Origin: Chthoniobacteraceae bacterium
Lineage (GTDB): Bacteria; Verrucomicrobiota; Verrucomicrobiia; Chthoniobacterales; Chthoniobacteraceae
Length of the DNA: 64,000 bases
Assembly (NCBI GenBank): GCA_028293625.1
Contig: JAQGOL010000007.1
Coordinates: forward strand, 62,001 to 126,000
Direction of reading: 5' to 3'
The notes beneath the pieces are model-generated. The model saw only the letters and a list, made by a program, of their open reading frames with translations, ran no database searches and was not told the DNA's origin. This document shows, piece after piece, positions 1 to 8,889 of this stretch (positions are counted from its first letter, which is position 1; every line of letters starts with the position of its first letter). The position numbers were made by a program, and so were the translations under genes.

Positions 1-425
1 AGTACCGGGGCTCTTTTGTTTCAATCGACGTGCTGTTGACTTGGGCAACGACTCGTTTCAGCGCTGTCATCGTCCGGCACGAGCCGCGCCACGCCGGCCC
101 TTCCAATTACACCGTCCGCAAGCTCATCTTTCACGCCATTAACCTGATGACCGGCTTCAGCACGCTTCCATTGCAACTGGCCAGCCTGATCGGGTTCGCT
201 TTCACCGTAATCGGATTTCTGATCCTCCTTTTTGTCCTCGGCCGTTATGCGATTGATGGCGGCTCGGTGCCCGGCTTCCCTTTTCTTGCCTCCATCATCG
301 CGCTATTTTCCGGCGCCCAGATGTTCGCTTTGGGAATCATCGGTGAATACCTTGCGCGAGTGCATTTTAGGATGATGGACAAACCGCCTTATGCGGTGCG
401 GGAAACAATTGGGAACGGCGCATGA
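1..425 (+). CDS. Family 2 glycosyltransferase, C-terminal part (cut by window start)
   Basis: The reading frame is open from the first bases, so this is the 3' end of a longer gene. The visible 140 or so residues hold two hydrophobic helices followed by the sequence IIGEYLARVHFRMMDKPPY. This arrangement is the usual C-terminus of membrane-anchored polyprenyl-phosphate glycosyltransferases of the GtrB/ArnC/DPM1 type, which load a sugar onto a lipid carrier at the inner membrane. The catalytic GT-A domain lies outside the window. A GT-C type enzyme follows 38 bases later on the same strand, which fits a donor-and-transfer pair (inference). Confidence 0.8.
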   Translation, partial: YRGSFVSIDVLLTWATTRFSAVIVRHEPRHAGPSNYTVRKLIFHAINLMTGFSTLPLQLASLIGFAFTVIGFLILLFVLGRYAIDGGSVPGFPFLASIIALFSGAQMFALGIIGEYLARVHFRMMDKPPYAVRETIGNGA

Positions 426-463
426 ATTCGCGGTGGCGCGCTGCCTGCTGAGTCCAAATCGAC

Positions 464-1777
464 ATGAAATTAATTGAACCCGAGTCGGGCATTGTGGACG
501 CCTCATCTTTTCCCACCAACGGGCACGGGCGCAAGATGCAGTGGCTGGCGTGGTCAACGGCGTTGCTGATCATGGCGGTGGGAATTTTTTTGCGTCTCCA
601 GCCATCGGCAGGGTTTAAAGGGTTCGGATTCGATGAAGCGCTTTACCGGGAATATGTAATCAAAGTCGATGCGGTCGGCCTGGAGAATTATCCCGCGATT
701 TGCCAGAACTACATCGACGAGCAACGGCGCCCGGAGATCATGGCGAAACTGCCGCCCACCCGCTTTCTTTATATCGCTTGTGGCTGGGCCTGGAAACGCG
801 CGCAATTTGGCGATGCTCCCGCGTTATCGGCCAGGACCCCGGGTTTTGTGCAAACCGATCCGGTGCTTCTTTCCCTCGATCACGTCTCGGCGCTTTTTGC
901 CGTATTGTTATTGGGGCTCTCCGGCATCGCCGCATGCCGGATGCTTGGCGTCTGGCCTGGACTCGGTGTGCTGGCGCTTATGAGCGTCGCGCCGACTGCC
1001 GTTCACATGGCCCAGCATGCGCTTATTGACGGATTCTTCGCTTTTTTTGCGTTGCTTTCACTTTGGACACTTTGGGAAGTGCTTCAGCATCCCGGCCGTA
1101 CGGGCTGGCTGGCGGCACACGGAGTAGCCCTCGCGCTCATGGTGCTGGTTAAGGAAAACGCTTTTTTTGTCTTTGTCGCTCTCGCGGCCATCGTTGGCCT
1201 TAACCGCTGGGCCAGGTTTGGCATCGTAACCTCACGGTTGCTCCTTGTGATGATCGTCGGGCCGCTTGCCGGGCTGACCATTCTGGTCTGGGTTGCCGGT
1301 GGAGCCGGTCCGTTTATTGAAATCTACAAACTGCTGGTTAGCAAAGCGCAGAACCTTCAATACGCCATCATGACAGGGGACGGGCCTTGGTATCGGTACC
1401 TGGTCGACATCATGCTGGTCAGCCCGATCGTCCTTTGCCTGGCGATTGGCGGATTTTTCACCTCCGTAAAAGAAAGCCGACCGCTTCTCTACTTAACCCT
1501 CTTCATCGGCATCAGTTACCTAATCATGTGCAATGTGCGCTTCGGCATGAACCTGCGTTACGCCTCCATCTGGGATCTCCCATTGCGCGCGCTTGCCGTT
1601 GCGCAAATCGGCTTGCTTGCGCGTCCGTTTGGCAAACATGCCACCCTTGTCGCCGCGCTTCTGGTCTGTGCCCTTTGCGCCTATGAGTTTCGCCAGTTCG
1701 GAATCTTTTTTAAAGACTTCGGCTTGTACGAACTCGCCAGCGAAGGGCTGCTGCGCGCGGTAAAGATTTTGAAGTAG
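464..1777 (+). CDS. Multi-pass membrane glycosyltransferase, GT-C (GT39/ArnT-like) fold
   Basis: This 437-residue protein has a short cytoplasmic N-terminus and then about ten hydrophobic helices. After the first helix comes GFGFDEALYREYV, with D57-E58 in the first extracytoplasmic loop. That is the place and form of the catalytic acidic residue in ArnT/PMT-like enzymes, which use lipid-linked sugars. It probably transfers a sugar onto a glycan or lipid at the periplasmic face of the inner membrane. It follows a polyprenyl-phosphate sugar transferase and precedes a sugar aminotransferase, consistent with glycan modification. The acceptor cannot be told from the sequence. Confidence 0.7.
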   Translation: MKLIEPESGIVDASSFPTNGHGRKMQWLAWSTALLIMAVGIFLRLQPSAGFKGFGFDEALYREYVIKVDAVGLENYPAICQNYIDEQRRPEIMAKLPPTRFLYIACGWAWKRAQFGDAPALSARTPGFVQTDPVLLSLDHVSALFAVLLLGLSGIAACRMLGVWPGLGVLALMSVAPTAVHMAQHALIDGFFAFFALLSLWTLWEVLQHPGRTGWLAAHGVALALMVLVKENAFFVFVALAAIVGLNRWARFGIVTSRLLLVMIVGPLAGLTILVWVAGGAGPFIEIYKLLVSKAQNLQYAIMTGDGPWYRYLVDIMLVSPIVLCLAIGGFFTSVKESRPLLYLTLFIGISYLIMCNVRFGMNLRYASIWDLPLRALAVAQIGLLARPFGKHATLVAALLVCALCAYEFRQFGIFFKDFGLYELASEGLLRAVKILK

Positions 1778-1954
1778 GAAAGCGTCTTCGCTTTTAACGG
1801 CCGGAATTTTGCGTCTGAAAGTCTGTTAAGCCGGCGAAAATTCTGCGAAAAGGGCAACCCCGCCTGTTTGGATACCCGTTGTTTTGACTTTGCGAGTCGT
1901 CAAGACGCGCCCCATTACAACGCCATCGATGGAAATCTCAATGGGCGCCATTTC

Positions 1955-3199
1955 ATGGAACTTTCCCCCGCCCTTCCCTCCATAGCATATTCCGGTTTGC
2001 GCAACAGCCCAGGCGCTCCTTTGGATTCTCCTCGAAAACAGCTGCCCGCACTACAGACACCACTGGAAGTGCACCCGGCGATTCCTTTTAACCGGCCTTC
2101 GTTCTTCGGTCGCGAAATGGAGTATATCGGGGAAGCCATGCAGCGCGGACATGCGGCCGGGGACGGCTTTTATACCGGGTGCTGCCAGCGGCTGATCGAA
2201 GAGGCAACGGGGACTCAAAAGGCGCTTTTAACAACCTCATGCACGCACGCACTTGAAATGTGTGGCCTGTTACTTGAGTTGCAAGCAGGCGATGAAGTCA
2301 TTGTCCCCTCTTTTACCTTCGTTACCACCGCTAATGCGTTCGCCTTACGCGGTGCTAAAATCGTATTCGCCGATATTTGCCCTGACACGCTCAACATCGA
2401 TCCGGCGTGCATCGCGGCGCTTATCACTCCACGCACCAAGGCCATCGTCGTGGTTCATTACGCGGGAGTCGCCTGCTCGATGGATGCCATCGTGCCGCTG
2501 GCGGCCGGCATCCCGCTTATTGAAGACAACGCACATGGGCTCTTTGGAAAGTACCGGGGCCGCCAGCTCGGTACATTCGGTGCGCTGGCCACACAAAGTT
2601 TTCACGAAACCAAAAACCTTTCCTGCGGAGAAGGCGGCGCTTTGTTGATCAACGATCCGCGATTCAACGAAGCCGCTGAAATCATTCGGGAGAAAGGGAC
2701 CGATCGCAGCCGGTTTTTGCGAGGTCAGGTCGACAAATATACGTGGACTGGCCTTGGCTCGAGCTACGTGATGTCGGACCTTCTGGCGGCAATTCTTTAC
2801 GGCCAGCTCGAATCGCGCGAAGAAATCGCCGCAATGCGCCGCCGGGTCTGGCACGCTTACCAGGAGGGCCTTGCCGGCTGGGCTCGTGAAAACGGTGTAA
2901 AACTCCCGCATGTGCCGCCCGAATGCGAGCAGACGCACCATATGTTTTATCTCATTTTGCCGAGCCTGGCCTGCCGCCAGGCGCTTATTGCCCATCTGCG
3001 CGCCCGCTCCATCCTCAGCGTTTTTCATTACCAGTCGCTTCATTGCTCCCCGGCGGGATTAAACTTCGGCGGCCGTCCTGGTCAATGCCCGGTGACCGAG
3101 AACGTTAGCGACCGCCTATTGCGGCTTCCTTTTTACAATGGCCTCGCTCAAAGCGACCAGGCGCGCGTCATCGAGGCCGTGCTCGATTTTCGCGGCTGA
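1955..3199 (+). CDS. dTDP-4-amino-4,6-dideoxygalactose transaminase-like (RffA/WecE family)
   Basis: This is a PLP-dependent DegT/DnrJ/EryC1 aminotransferase that would convert a nucleotide-linked 4-keto-6-deoxyhexose to the 4-amino sugar. The conserved family start IPFNRPSFFGREMEYI, the block SFHETKNLSCGEGG with the predicted PLP lysine K220, and SYVMSDLLAAILYGQLE are all present. The frame opens upstream at a TTG (1868), but family members start close to IPFNRP, so I chose ATG 1955. GTG 2069 is an alternative that would leave almost no extra N-terminus. With ATG 1955 the protein is 414 residues, somewhat longer than E. coli WecE. The product likely feeds the neighbouring glycan genes. Confidence 0.85.
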   Translation: MELSPALPSIAYSGLRNSPGAPLDSPRKQLPALQTPLEVHPAIPFNRPSFFGREMEYIGEAMQRGHAAGDGFYTGCCQRLIEEATGTQKALLTTSCTHALEMCGLLLELQAGDEVIVPSFTFVTTANAFALRGAKIVFADICPDTLNIDPACIAALITPRTKAIVVVHYAGVACSMDAIVPLAAGIPLIEDNAHGLFGKYRGRQLGTFGALATQSFHETKNLSCGEGGALLINDPRFNEAAEIIREKGTDRSRFLRGQVDKYTWTGLGSSYVMSDLLAAILYGQLESREEIAAMRRRVWHAYQEGLAGWARENGVKLPHVPPECEQTHHMFYLILPSLACRQALIAHLRARSILSVFHYQSLHCSPAGLNFGGRPGQCPVTENVSDRLLRLPFYNGLAQSDQARVIEAVLDFRG

Positions 3200-3224
3200 G
3201 CGCATAGGCAGTTGTAAATTTCCA

Positions 3225-5225
3225 TCAAATATCAACCGCGCCAACCGATGAGGCCGGCGCCGCATCGCGAGCTGTGGCTGATGCGGCCGGAATTGCCAAT
3301 TCGAGTCGAAAAAATCGAATCCGTGCCCTGGACCACTCATAATCATCCTCAACGGAGCCTTCGCCTCCCAACACCATGCTTTTAACGCGGGCATCATCAA
3401 GGACCGGAGAAGCAGTTCCTCTCATAACCGCGGCAAATTGCTCCTTTGTCACTAGTGCGGGGGAAAGAAGAAATCCTGCCTCCGCCACTCGCGGAATCAA
3501 TCGAAAAGTCTTGGGACCTGCAGGTACATTCAGCCGCATCAGGATGACCCCTGGTTTGTATAAAAAGCGCTTTACACGCCCTTGCAACGAAAGCGGTAAA
3601 TCAATTTCCGCCCAGATGAGCCCGCTCAAATCAGCTTCCGGCAGCGGGAACGCGATCCCGCGCTCAACAACTATCTCGCCCAGCGACACCTTGCGGAAGC
3701 TGCCCGGCGCAACCCGCTGCTTCAGGCCGAGATAAGCGCCGTGTTCCTGAACGACTTCATACCGTGTCCAGAGTTCCGGCCACGAATAGCCATCATCCAT
3801 GGCTGGAAAACGTCCATCCAGAAAACGAAGATTGAAAAATACGTATTTGGGAGCGTGTTCTCCGCTTAAAAAGTCCGCGTTCAGCTTCGCTAAATTTTTA
3901 GTGTAGGCACCATAGCCTTCACAGATCGGGCGCGGCCTATACGGGAGTCCCGAGGCCTTGACTAAATTCGCCGCGCCCCAAGGATAAATGTCTACGGGCA
4001 CTTCCATTGAAGGAAAACAAAACCGGCCCCGGATCTGTTTCATATCTTGTGGGTAGCGTTCTTTCCAGAGTGGTTTTCCAATTAGCATCCGGCCGAGTCC
4101 CCAGCAGCCTTCCAGACTAATCAAGGAGGCAAACCGGGGTTGAAAATTCTGGTTGGGCAGATTAAGGGAAAAAACAACGATGCAAAGAGCGCTGCCTGGC
4201 AGAAGCCCGGCAGCGGCGGGTATCAATGTTTGCCGATTAGAGTTGAGCGGAAGGAAAATGACGCCCGCCAAGCTGAACGAAACAAGGGAACAAACGGCAA
4301 CCACTTCATGATGATCCTGGCGGATATACCCAGCCTTGAATACGACGAAAAGCAGATAGCTGAGGCCCGCAAAAAATCCGAAGGAAGGAAGCCAGCTGCG
4401 CTCCCGCTTCCGGGCACAGAACCACGCCCCTGCAAGCAACTGAATCGCCAAAGCAATGAACAGGTTCCTCGTAATGCGCTCCCAGGTGGCTGATTTTTGC
4501 ATCGCCTCTGCAAAAGCCCCGGCCACTTCCATCGCTCGCAACAAATACCGGGGGAAGCCAATAAAGTGCTGGCCAGCCAGAAGCCATAAACCGGCTAAAA
4601 AAAGCAGATAAAGCGGCAGCCACGCCCCCAGCCGTCGCTGGCGCAAAAGCCCTATACAGGCAAAAAGCAGAAGTACCGGCCCGATTACGAGAGCCCACGA
4701 TATTTTCACGGAACTTAAAAGCGCCAGCACACCGATCAGGAAAAAATCAGTCCAGCGCTGCTCTCCCCCGCTCAGAAACCAGCGAACCACTACCAGCCCA
4801 ACAAAAAGGAAGACTTCGGCGTCAACAACATCGACCGAACAAACCGGCAACGAGATTGCCACAATCCAAAGGCCTCTCACCCAGGGAGCACACCCCGCGC
4901 TTTTCCCGATTCCCCAAGCCAGTTGCCAGAAAGCCACCGCGATCGCCGTCCACGACAGATAAGTCCACCAGGCCGTGGCAGGGACCACCCCGTAATAAAG
5001 AAAGCCGAACGGGCCAAATGTAAAAACCACGTCGCTTCCGAATTGGAGCCGTTGCACAAATGCATCGTGGAGAACAAGCGCCCACTCATTATTGCAAGGC
5101 GGCGCCCAGGAGGGAGGAACCCACGGAACAAAGGCTCCCAGGATCCATAAACAGGAGAAAAACGCCGGCATCCATTGGAGAAACCGGTTGCGCGTATTCT
5201 CGGGGCTTGGAATTGGGTCAGGCAT
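3225..5225 (-). CDS. Large membrane protein of unknown function
   Basis: I do not recognise the family. The 666-residue protein has about ten hydrophobic helices in the first half (roughly residues 15-340) and a soluble, probably extracytoplasmic second half. That layout resembles membrane glycosyltransferases and mannosyltransferases, but I see no clear catalytic motif. The C-terminus is rich in alanine and arginine. It lies on the opposite strand to the surrounding glycan genes, ends 25 bases from the aminotransferase stop, and starts 53 bases from the divergent glycosyltransferase frame. Its position suggests a role in the same surface glycan (inference). Confidence 0.6.
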   Translation of the reverse strand: MPDPIPSPENTRNRFLQWMPAFFSCLWILGAFVPWVPPSWAPPCNNEWALVLHDAFVQRLQFGSDVVFTFGPFGFLYYGVVPATAWWTYLSWTAIAVAFWQLAWGIGKSAGCAPWVRGLWIVAISLPVCSVDVVDAEVFLFVGLVVVRWFLSGGEQRWTDFFLIGVLALLSSVKISWALVIGPVLLLFACIGLLRQRRLGAWLPLYLLFLAGLWLLAGQHFIGFPRYLLRAMEVAGAFAEAMQKSATWERITRNLFIALAIQLLAGAWFCARKRERSWLPSFGFFAGLSYLLFVVFKAGYIRQDHHEVVAVCSLVSFSLAGVIFLPLNSNRQTLIPAAAGLLPGSALCIVVFSLNLPNQNFQPRFASLISLEGCWGLGRMLIGKPLWKERYPQDMKQIRGRFCFPSMEVPVDIYPWGAANLVKASGLPYRPRPICEGYGAYTKNLAKLNADFLSGEHAPKYVFFNLRFLDGRFPAMDDGYSWPELWTRYEVVQEHGAYLGLKQRVAPGSFRKVSLGEIVVERGIAFPLPEADLSGLIWAEIDLPLSLQGRVKRFLYKPGVILMRLNVPAGPKTFRLIPRVAEAGFLLSPALVTKEQFAAVMRGTASPVLDDARVKSMVLGGEGSVEDDYEWSRARIRFFRLELAIPAASATARDAAPASSVGAVDI

Positions 5226-5278
5226 AATGCGAGGAAAGCAGCCTCAACGCCCCTAAATCAAACCTTTGGGTACAAAGA

Positions 5279-6079
5279 ATGCGAAGGCACGTCTCCATCG
5301 CCGGACCCGCATTAAACCATCCCCTCATGCCACCCCGCGCACCGCTTCAGCTTCTGTCAGTTATCATCCCCGCCCGGGACGAGGAGTATTCCATTGTTTC
5401 GACGATTGAACACCTCCAAACCGAACTGCGGCTCCATCACATTCCTCATGAGATTGTGGTGATTGATGATGGCTCAACCGACGAGACTTGGGCGCGGCTG
5501 CAACTTCTTCAAACCACCATTCACGAACTACGTCCCCTCCAGAATCCCGGGCGCCATGGCTTTGGCCGTGCCATCACCTACGGACTGGAAATGGCCGAAG
5601 GCGACGCCATCACAATCATGATGGCGGATGAGTCCGATGATCCGCGCGACTGCGTGGAGTATTGGAGAAAGCTGAATGAAGGGTTCGACTGCGTCTTCGG
5701 AAGCCGCTTTACCCGCGGGGGCGGCACCATTGCTTATCCTTACTTCAAACTCGTGATTAACCGAGTCGCCAATCTATTTATCCAAGCTGTTTTTGCGATT
5801 CGTCTTAATGACACCACCAACGCTTTTAAAGCATACCGGCGCGACGTGATTGAAGGAATCAAACCGATCCTCTCTCCGCATTTTAATATCACAGTCGAAC
5901 TGCCACTTAAAGCCATCGTACGTGGTTATACCTGGACCACTATTCCTATTACCTGGAAAAACCGGCGCGGAGGGGTTTCCAAACTAAAGATCAAGGAAAT
6001 GGGGAGCCGCTACCTCTTTATTTGCATTTATGTCTGGGTGGAAAAATATTTCTCCCGTGGCGACTATCGCAAGCCGTGA
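5279..6079 (+). CDS. Family 2 glycosyltransferase (DPM1-like)
   Basis: The protein carries the GT-A hallmarks of the dolichol/polyprenyl-phosphate mannosyltransferase group: SVIIPARDEE near the N-terminus, VIDDGSTDETW, MMADESDDPRD in place of the metal-binding DxD, and a later VFGSRFTRGG. No C-terminal membrane anchor follows, unlike the partial gene at the window start. The start may be ATG 5279 or ATG 5327; the second begins just before the family-conserved strand and gives 250 residues. A methyltransferase starts 6 bases after the stop, so the two are very likely co-transcribed. Confidence 0.85.
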   Translation: MRRHVSIAGPALNHPLMPPRAPLQLLSVIIPARDEEYSIVSTIEHLQTELRLHHIPHEIVVIDDGSTDETWARLQLLQTTIHELRPLQNPGRHGFGRAITYGLEMAEGDAITIMMADESDDPRDCVEYWRKLNEGFDCVFGSRFTRGGGTIAYPYFKLVINRVANLFIQAVFAIRLNDTTNAFKAYRRDVIEGIKPILSPHFNITVELPLKAIVRGYTWTTIPITWKNRRGGVSKLKIKEMGSRYLFICIYVWVEKYFSRGDYRKP

Positions 6080-6085
6080 CACTCG

Positions 6086-6757
6086 ATGAGCCAGCAAACC
6101 CACACTCCCGAAGAATTACAACGCATCTACGGTCAACGTTTCGATGCCAAAAGCGAGTATCGCCAGAAGATCTGGAACATCCTTGCCCGCTTCTTCCAAC
6201 GCTGGATTCCCCTCGACGGCCAGCTGCTTGATTTAGGTTGCGGCTACGGAGAGTTTCTCCATGGCATCTCCGCACGCAAAAAATGGGGAATGGATCTAAA
6301 CCCCGAGAGCCGGCAACGCATCCCCTCCGATGCCGAGCTCCTGGCCCAGGATTGCAGCGCGCCATGGCCCCTCGCCGATGGAGCACTGACCACCGTCTTT
6401 ACCTCAAATTTTTTCGAGCATCTCCCGGATAAAGAAACCCTGGGCCGCACACTCGATGAAATTGTTCGCACTCTGGCGCCCGACGGGCGGCTCATTGCCA
6501 TGGGACCTAATATCGCCAAGGTTCATGGCCGATACTGGGATTTCTGGGACCATTACCTTGCTCTCTCAGAACGATCTCTTTGTGAAGCCCTACGCAACCG
6601 AGGGTTTGAAATTGAAATATGTCACGCCGGCTTTCTTCCCTACACGATGGAAGGGAAAAAGGCATCTCCACTTTGGATAGTTGAGCTTTACCTCAGAATG
6701 CCGCTTCTCTGGCGTTTCCTGGGGGAGCAATTTCTCGTGATCGCCAAAAAGCGATGA
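6086..6757 (+). CDS. Class I SAM-dependent methyltransferase
   Basis: This 223-residue protein contains motif I, LLDLGCGYGEFLHGI, and the later strand TVFTSNFFEHLPDKETLGRTL typical of Methyltransf_11-type enzymes. The final segment, ending in EQFLVIAKKR, is like that of methyltransferases in surface polysaccharide clusters. The acceptor is probably a sugar or lipid-linked sugar (inference from context). The stop overlaps the start of the next gene by four bases (ATGA), which indicates translational coupling with the epimerase. Confidence 0.85.
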   Translation: MSQQTHTPEELQRIYGQRFDAKSEYRQKIWNILARFFQRWIPLDGQLLDLGCGYGEFLHGISARKKWGMDLNPESRQRIPSDAELLAQDCSAPWPLADGALTTVFTSNFFEHLPDKETLGRTLDEIVRTLAPDGRLIAMGPNIAKVHGRYWDFWDHYLALSERSLCEALRNRGFEIEICHAGFLPYTMEGKKASPLWIVELYLRMPLLWRFLGEQFLVIAKKR

Positions 6758-7737
6758 ACCGAATTTTGATTACCGGCGGCGCTGGTTTTGCCGGCTCCAC
6801 GATTGCCCGCGCTCTGAGAGACCGGAATCCCGATTCCGAGATTGTCCAGGCAGACAATCTCGGCCGCCGTGGCAGTGAGCTCACACTTCCGGGACTTGCG
6901 GCGGCCGGCATTCGTTTCCTGCACGGGGATGTGCGAAATCCACACGATTTCCCGCAAGACTTCAAAGCCGATGTGCTCGTGGAATGTTCCGCAGAACCGA
7001 GTGTAATGGCCGGCTACTCCAGCGCGCCCAATTATCTTCTCGAGACCAATCTTTCAGGAGCTATCAACTGCCTTGAATACTGCCGTAAGCACCAGTCTCA
7101 AATCATCTTCCTTTCCACCTCACGAGTTTATTCAACCAGGGCCCTTTGCTCCGCGCGGATAGTGGAAACTTCCACCAGGTTTACCTTTGCAGAGGAACAA
7201 GTTCTTCCAGGCTGCAGCCCGGAAGGGATCTCCGCAGATTTTCCCACAACCGGTCCGCGGTCACTCTACGGGACTACCAAGCTCGCCGCTGAACTGCTCA
7301 TCGAGGAATACGGACACGCTTATGGAATCCATACTGTCATCAACCGTTGCGGCGTCCTTGCAGGTCCCTGGCAAATGGCCCACCCGGATCAGGGTATCTT
7401 CACATTCTGGCTCTGGCGCCATCTGCAAGGAAAACCACTCACCTACATCGGTTTTGATGGCACCGGCCGTCAAACGCGCGATCTGCTTGATGCCCGTGAT
7501 CTTGCGACTCTCTTAGATCTCCAGATTAAAGAACCCGAGGTTTGGAATGGTTGGAATGGTTGGAATGGCAATGTAGGTGGCGGCCGGCAAATAAGCCTTT
7601 CACTACAAGAGACCACGGCGCTTTGCCGGGAACTGACCGGGAACGTTGTTCCAATTGCCGCTGATCTGAATCCCCGGCTGATGGACATTCCAATCTACCT
7701 CTCCGATTGCGCACAGCTTTACGCGCGGACCTCCTAG
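6754..7737 (+). CDS. NAD-dependent epimerase, CDP-paratose 2-epimerase-like
   Basis: This is an extended short-chain dehydrogenase. The nucleotide-binding motif GGAGFAGS is at the N-terminus, followed by NLGRRGSEL, HGDVRNP and ECSAEPSVMAGY, which together are characteristic of the RfbE/TyvE group that epimerises CDP-paratose to CDP-tyvelose. STSRVYS and the catalytic YGTTK are present. The actual substrate may differ, because no CDP-sugar synthase genes are visible nearby. A 9-base unit is repeated three times inside the gene (7542-7568) and expands the loop before NVGGG. The gene overlaps the methyltransferase by four bases and ends the plus-strand block. Confidence 0.8.
   Translation: MNRILITGGAGFAGSTIARALRDRNPDSEIVQADNLGRRGSELTLPGLAAAGIRFLHGDVRNPHDFPQDFKADVLVECSAEPSVMAGYSSAPNYLLETNLSGAINCLEYCRKHQSQIIFLSTSRVYSTRALCSARIVETSTRFTFAEEQVLPGCSPEGISADFPTTGPRSLYGTTKLAAELLIEEYGHAYGIHTVINRCGVLAGPWQMAHPDQGIFTFWLWRHLQGKPLTYIGFDGTGRQTRDLLDARDLATLLDLQIKEPEVWNGWNGWNGNVGGGRQISLSLQETTALCRELTGNVVPIAADLNPRLMDIPIYLSDCAQLYARTS
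7542..7568. repeat. Perfect 9-bp tandem repeat, three units, in-frame in the epimerase gene
   Basis: The unit TTGGAATGG occurs three times without mismatch. It encodes successive Trp-Asn-Gly triplets directly before the conserved NVGGG loop. Because the unit is a multiple of three, gain or loss of units would keep the reading frame. Confidence 0.95.
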
Positions 7738-7848
7738 CGCCCCCGGCGCACCTCAAGACAAATACTCACCGATACCCTGACCTGGCTCCAGGATTGCCGC
7801 TCGTTATTGGAAACTGCATTGCCTTGAAAAGCCGAACCTCCCGAAGCA

Positions 7849-8745
7849 TTACTCCGGGAGCCGCACCGGGCTGACAATAGCCGGTGCCTGCACCGCGCCA
7901 GTCGCGTAGACCAAATCAAGATCGCGCACAATACTTGACTCAGGCAGACGTGGAGTGGCCAGGGAACCCGCCGCATCAAGAACGCCCACGGCAAGAGCCG
8001 CCAAGCCGTGACGAGAGGGATGAAGCTTGTCACTACGCAGGAGCACCGTTGATTTGCCTTTGTCCCACTTTCCATAAGGCAGAATCAATTCCTCGTTTGA
8101 AGTGGCCACTGCCATTAACGAGGCCAATGGGAATACGACGACATTTTTTCGCCCAGCAGCCCACTTTTTCAGCCGCTCATTGCATTGTTCGAGAACTGAC
8201 CGCTCGGGCATCTCCTCCCTGGACAAGATCCCGCCCACCGCGCCGGAGGCGTCAGGTATATCGCCCAACACAAGAGGTCCTTCAATGCGTTCCAATTGTT
8301 GCAATCCAGACTCAAGGCGGCTCAAGCGCTGTTCTGACGACAGGCCTGATCCATAACAAAACCAGAACAATGCATCGAGACCTATGACGAGCGTTGGCTT
8401 GGAGGCCACTGTCGCGGTGATCTTCTGTTCCAGGGTATTCTGAGCATCGAGAAACAGAAGGGCGCTTGCCTGTGTTATTACCGGCTCATGGGTGCCAGCC
8501 AGCGCCGCCTCTACAAAGTTTGAAAACCGATATTCCAGCGCCTTGGGACCGCCCAAAGGCTGTGACATATCAAACCCGGCGGTGGCACTTGCCCCAAGCA
8601 GCACAATTCGCGAGAAGAGCTCCGGAGCCGCCTTTCGTTCCACAGTGGCAGCCGGTTGCTGTGCCTCAAGAGAAGAAATGAGCACTCCCTCAAACGACAG
8701 AAAGAGTAGACCTATTTGCAGGAACCGGCAGAGCGGGATTCTCAT
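7849..8745 (-). CDS. Exported SGNH/GDSL-type hydrolase
   Basis: The protein starts with a signal peptide ending near SSLEAQQ. Block I reads RIVLLGASATAGF, with the predicted nucleophilic serine in GAS rather than the textbook GDS. Near the end, SDKLHPSRHG supplies the Asp-x-x-His pair. Together these fit an SGNH-fold esterase or acylhydrolase acting outside the cytoplasm; the substrate is unknown. The gene is convergent with the epimerase and lies downstream of the catalase on the same strand, separated by 144 bases, so it may be transcribed separately. Confidence 0.7.
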   Translation of the reverse strand: MRIPLCRFLQIGLLFLSFEGVLISSLEAQQPAATVERKAAPELFSRIVLLGASATAGFDMSQPLGGPKALEYRFSNFVEAALAGTHEPVITQASALLFLDAQNTLEQKITATVASKPTLVIGLDALFWFCYGSGLSSEQRLSRLESGLQQLERIEGPLVLGDIPDASGAVGGILSREEMPERSVLEQCNERLKKWAAGRKNVVVFPLASLMAVATSNEELILPYGKWDKGKSTVLLRSDKLHPSRHGLAALAVGVLDAAGSLATPRLPESSIVRDLDLVYATGAVQAPAIVSPVRLPE

Positions 8746-8889
8746 TTGGAATTAAGAGTTACCGCTAATCCTGAGCACAAAGTCAAATTCCCGTTTTGCT
8801 TATCTTCGCTGCTCCGAATGGCTTTGCCTATATTCGGATTCCGATGTGCCGGCGGCACCTAAAGAAAGCGATTGTAGAGACGACAAAGG

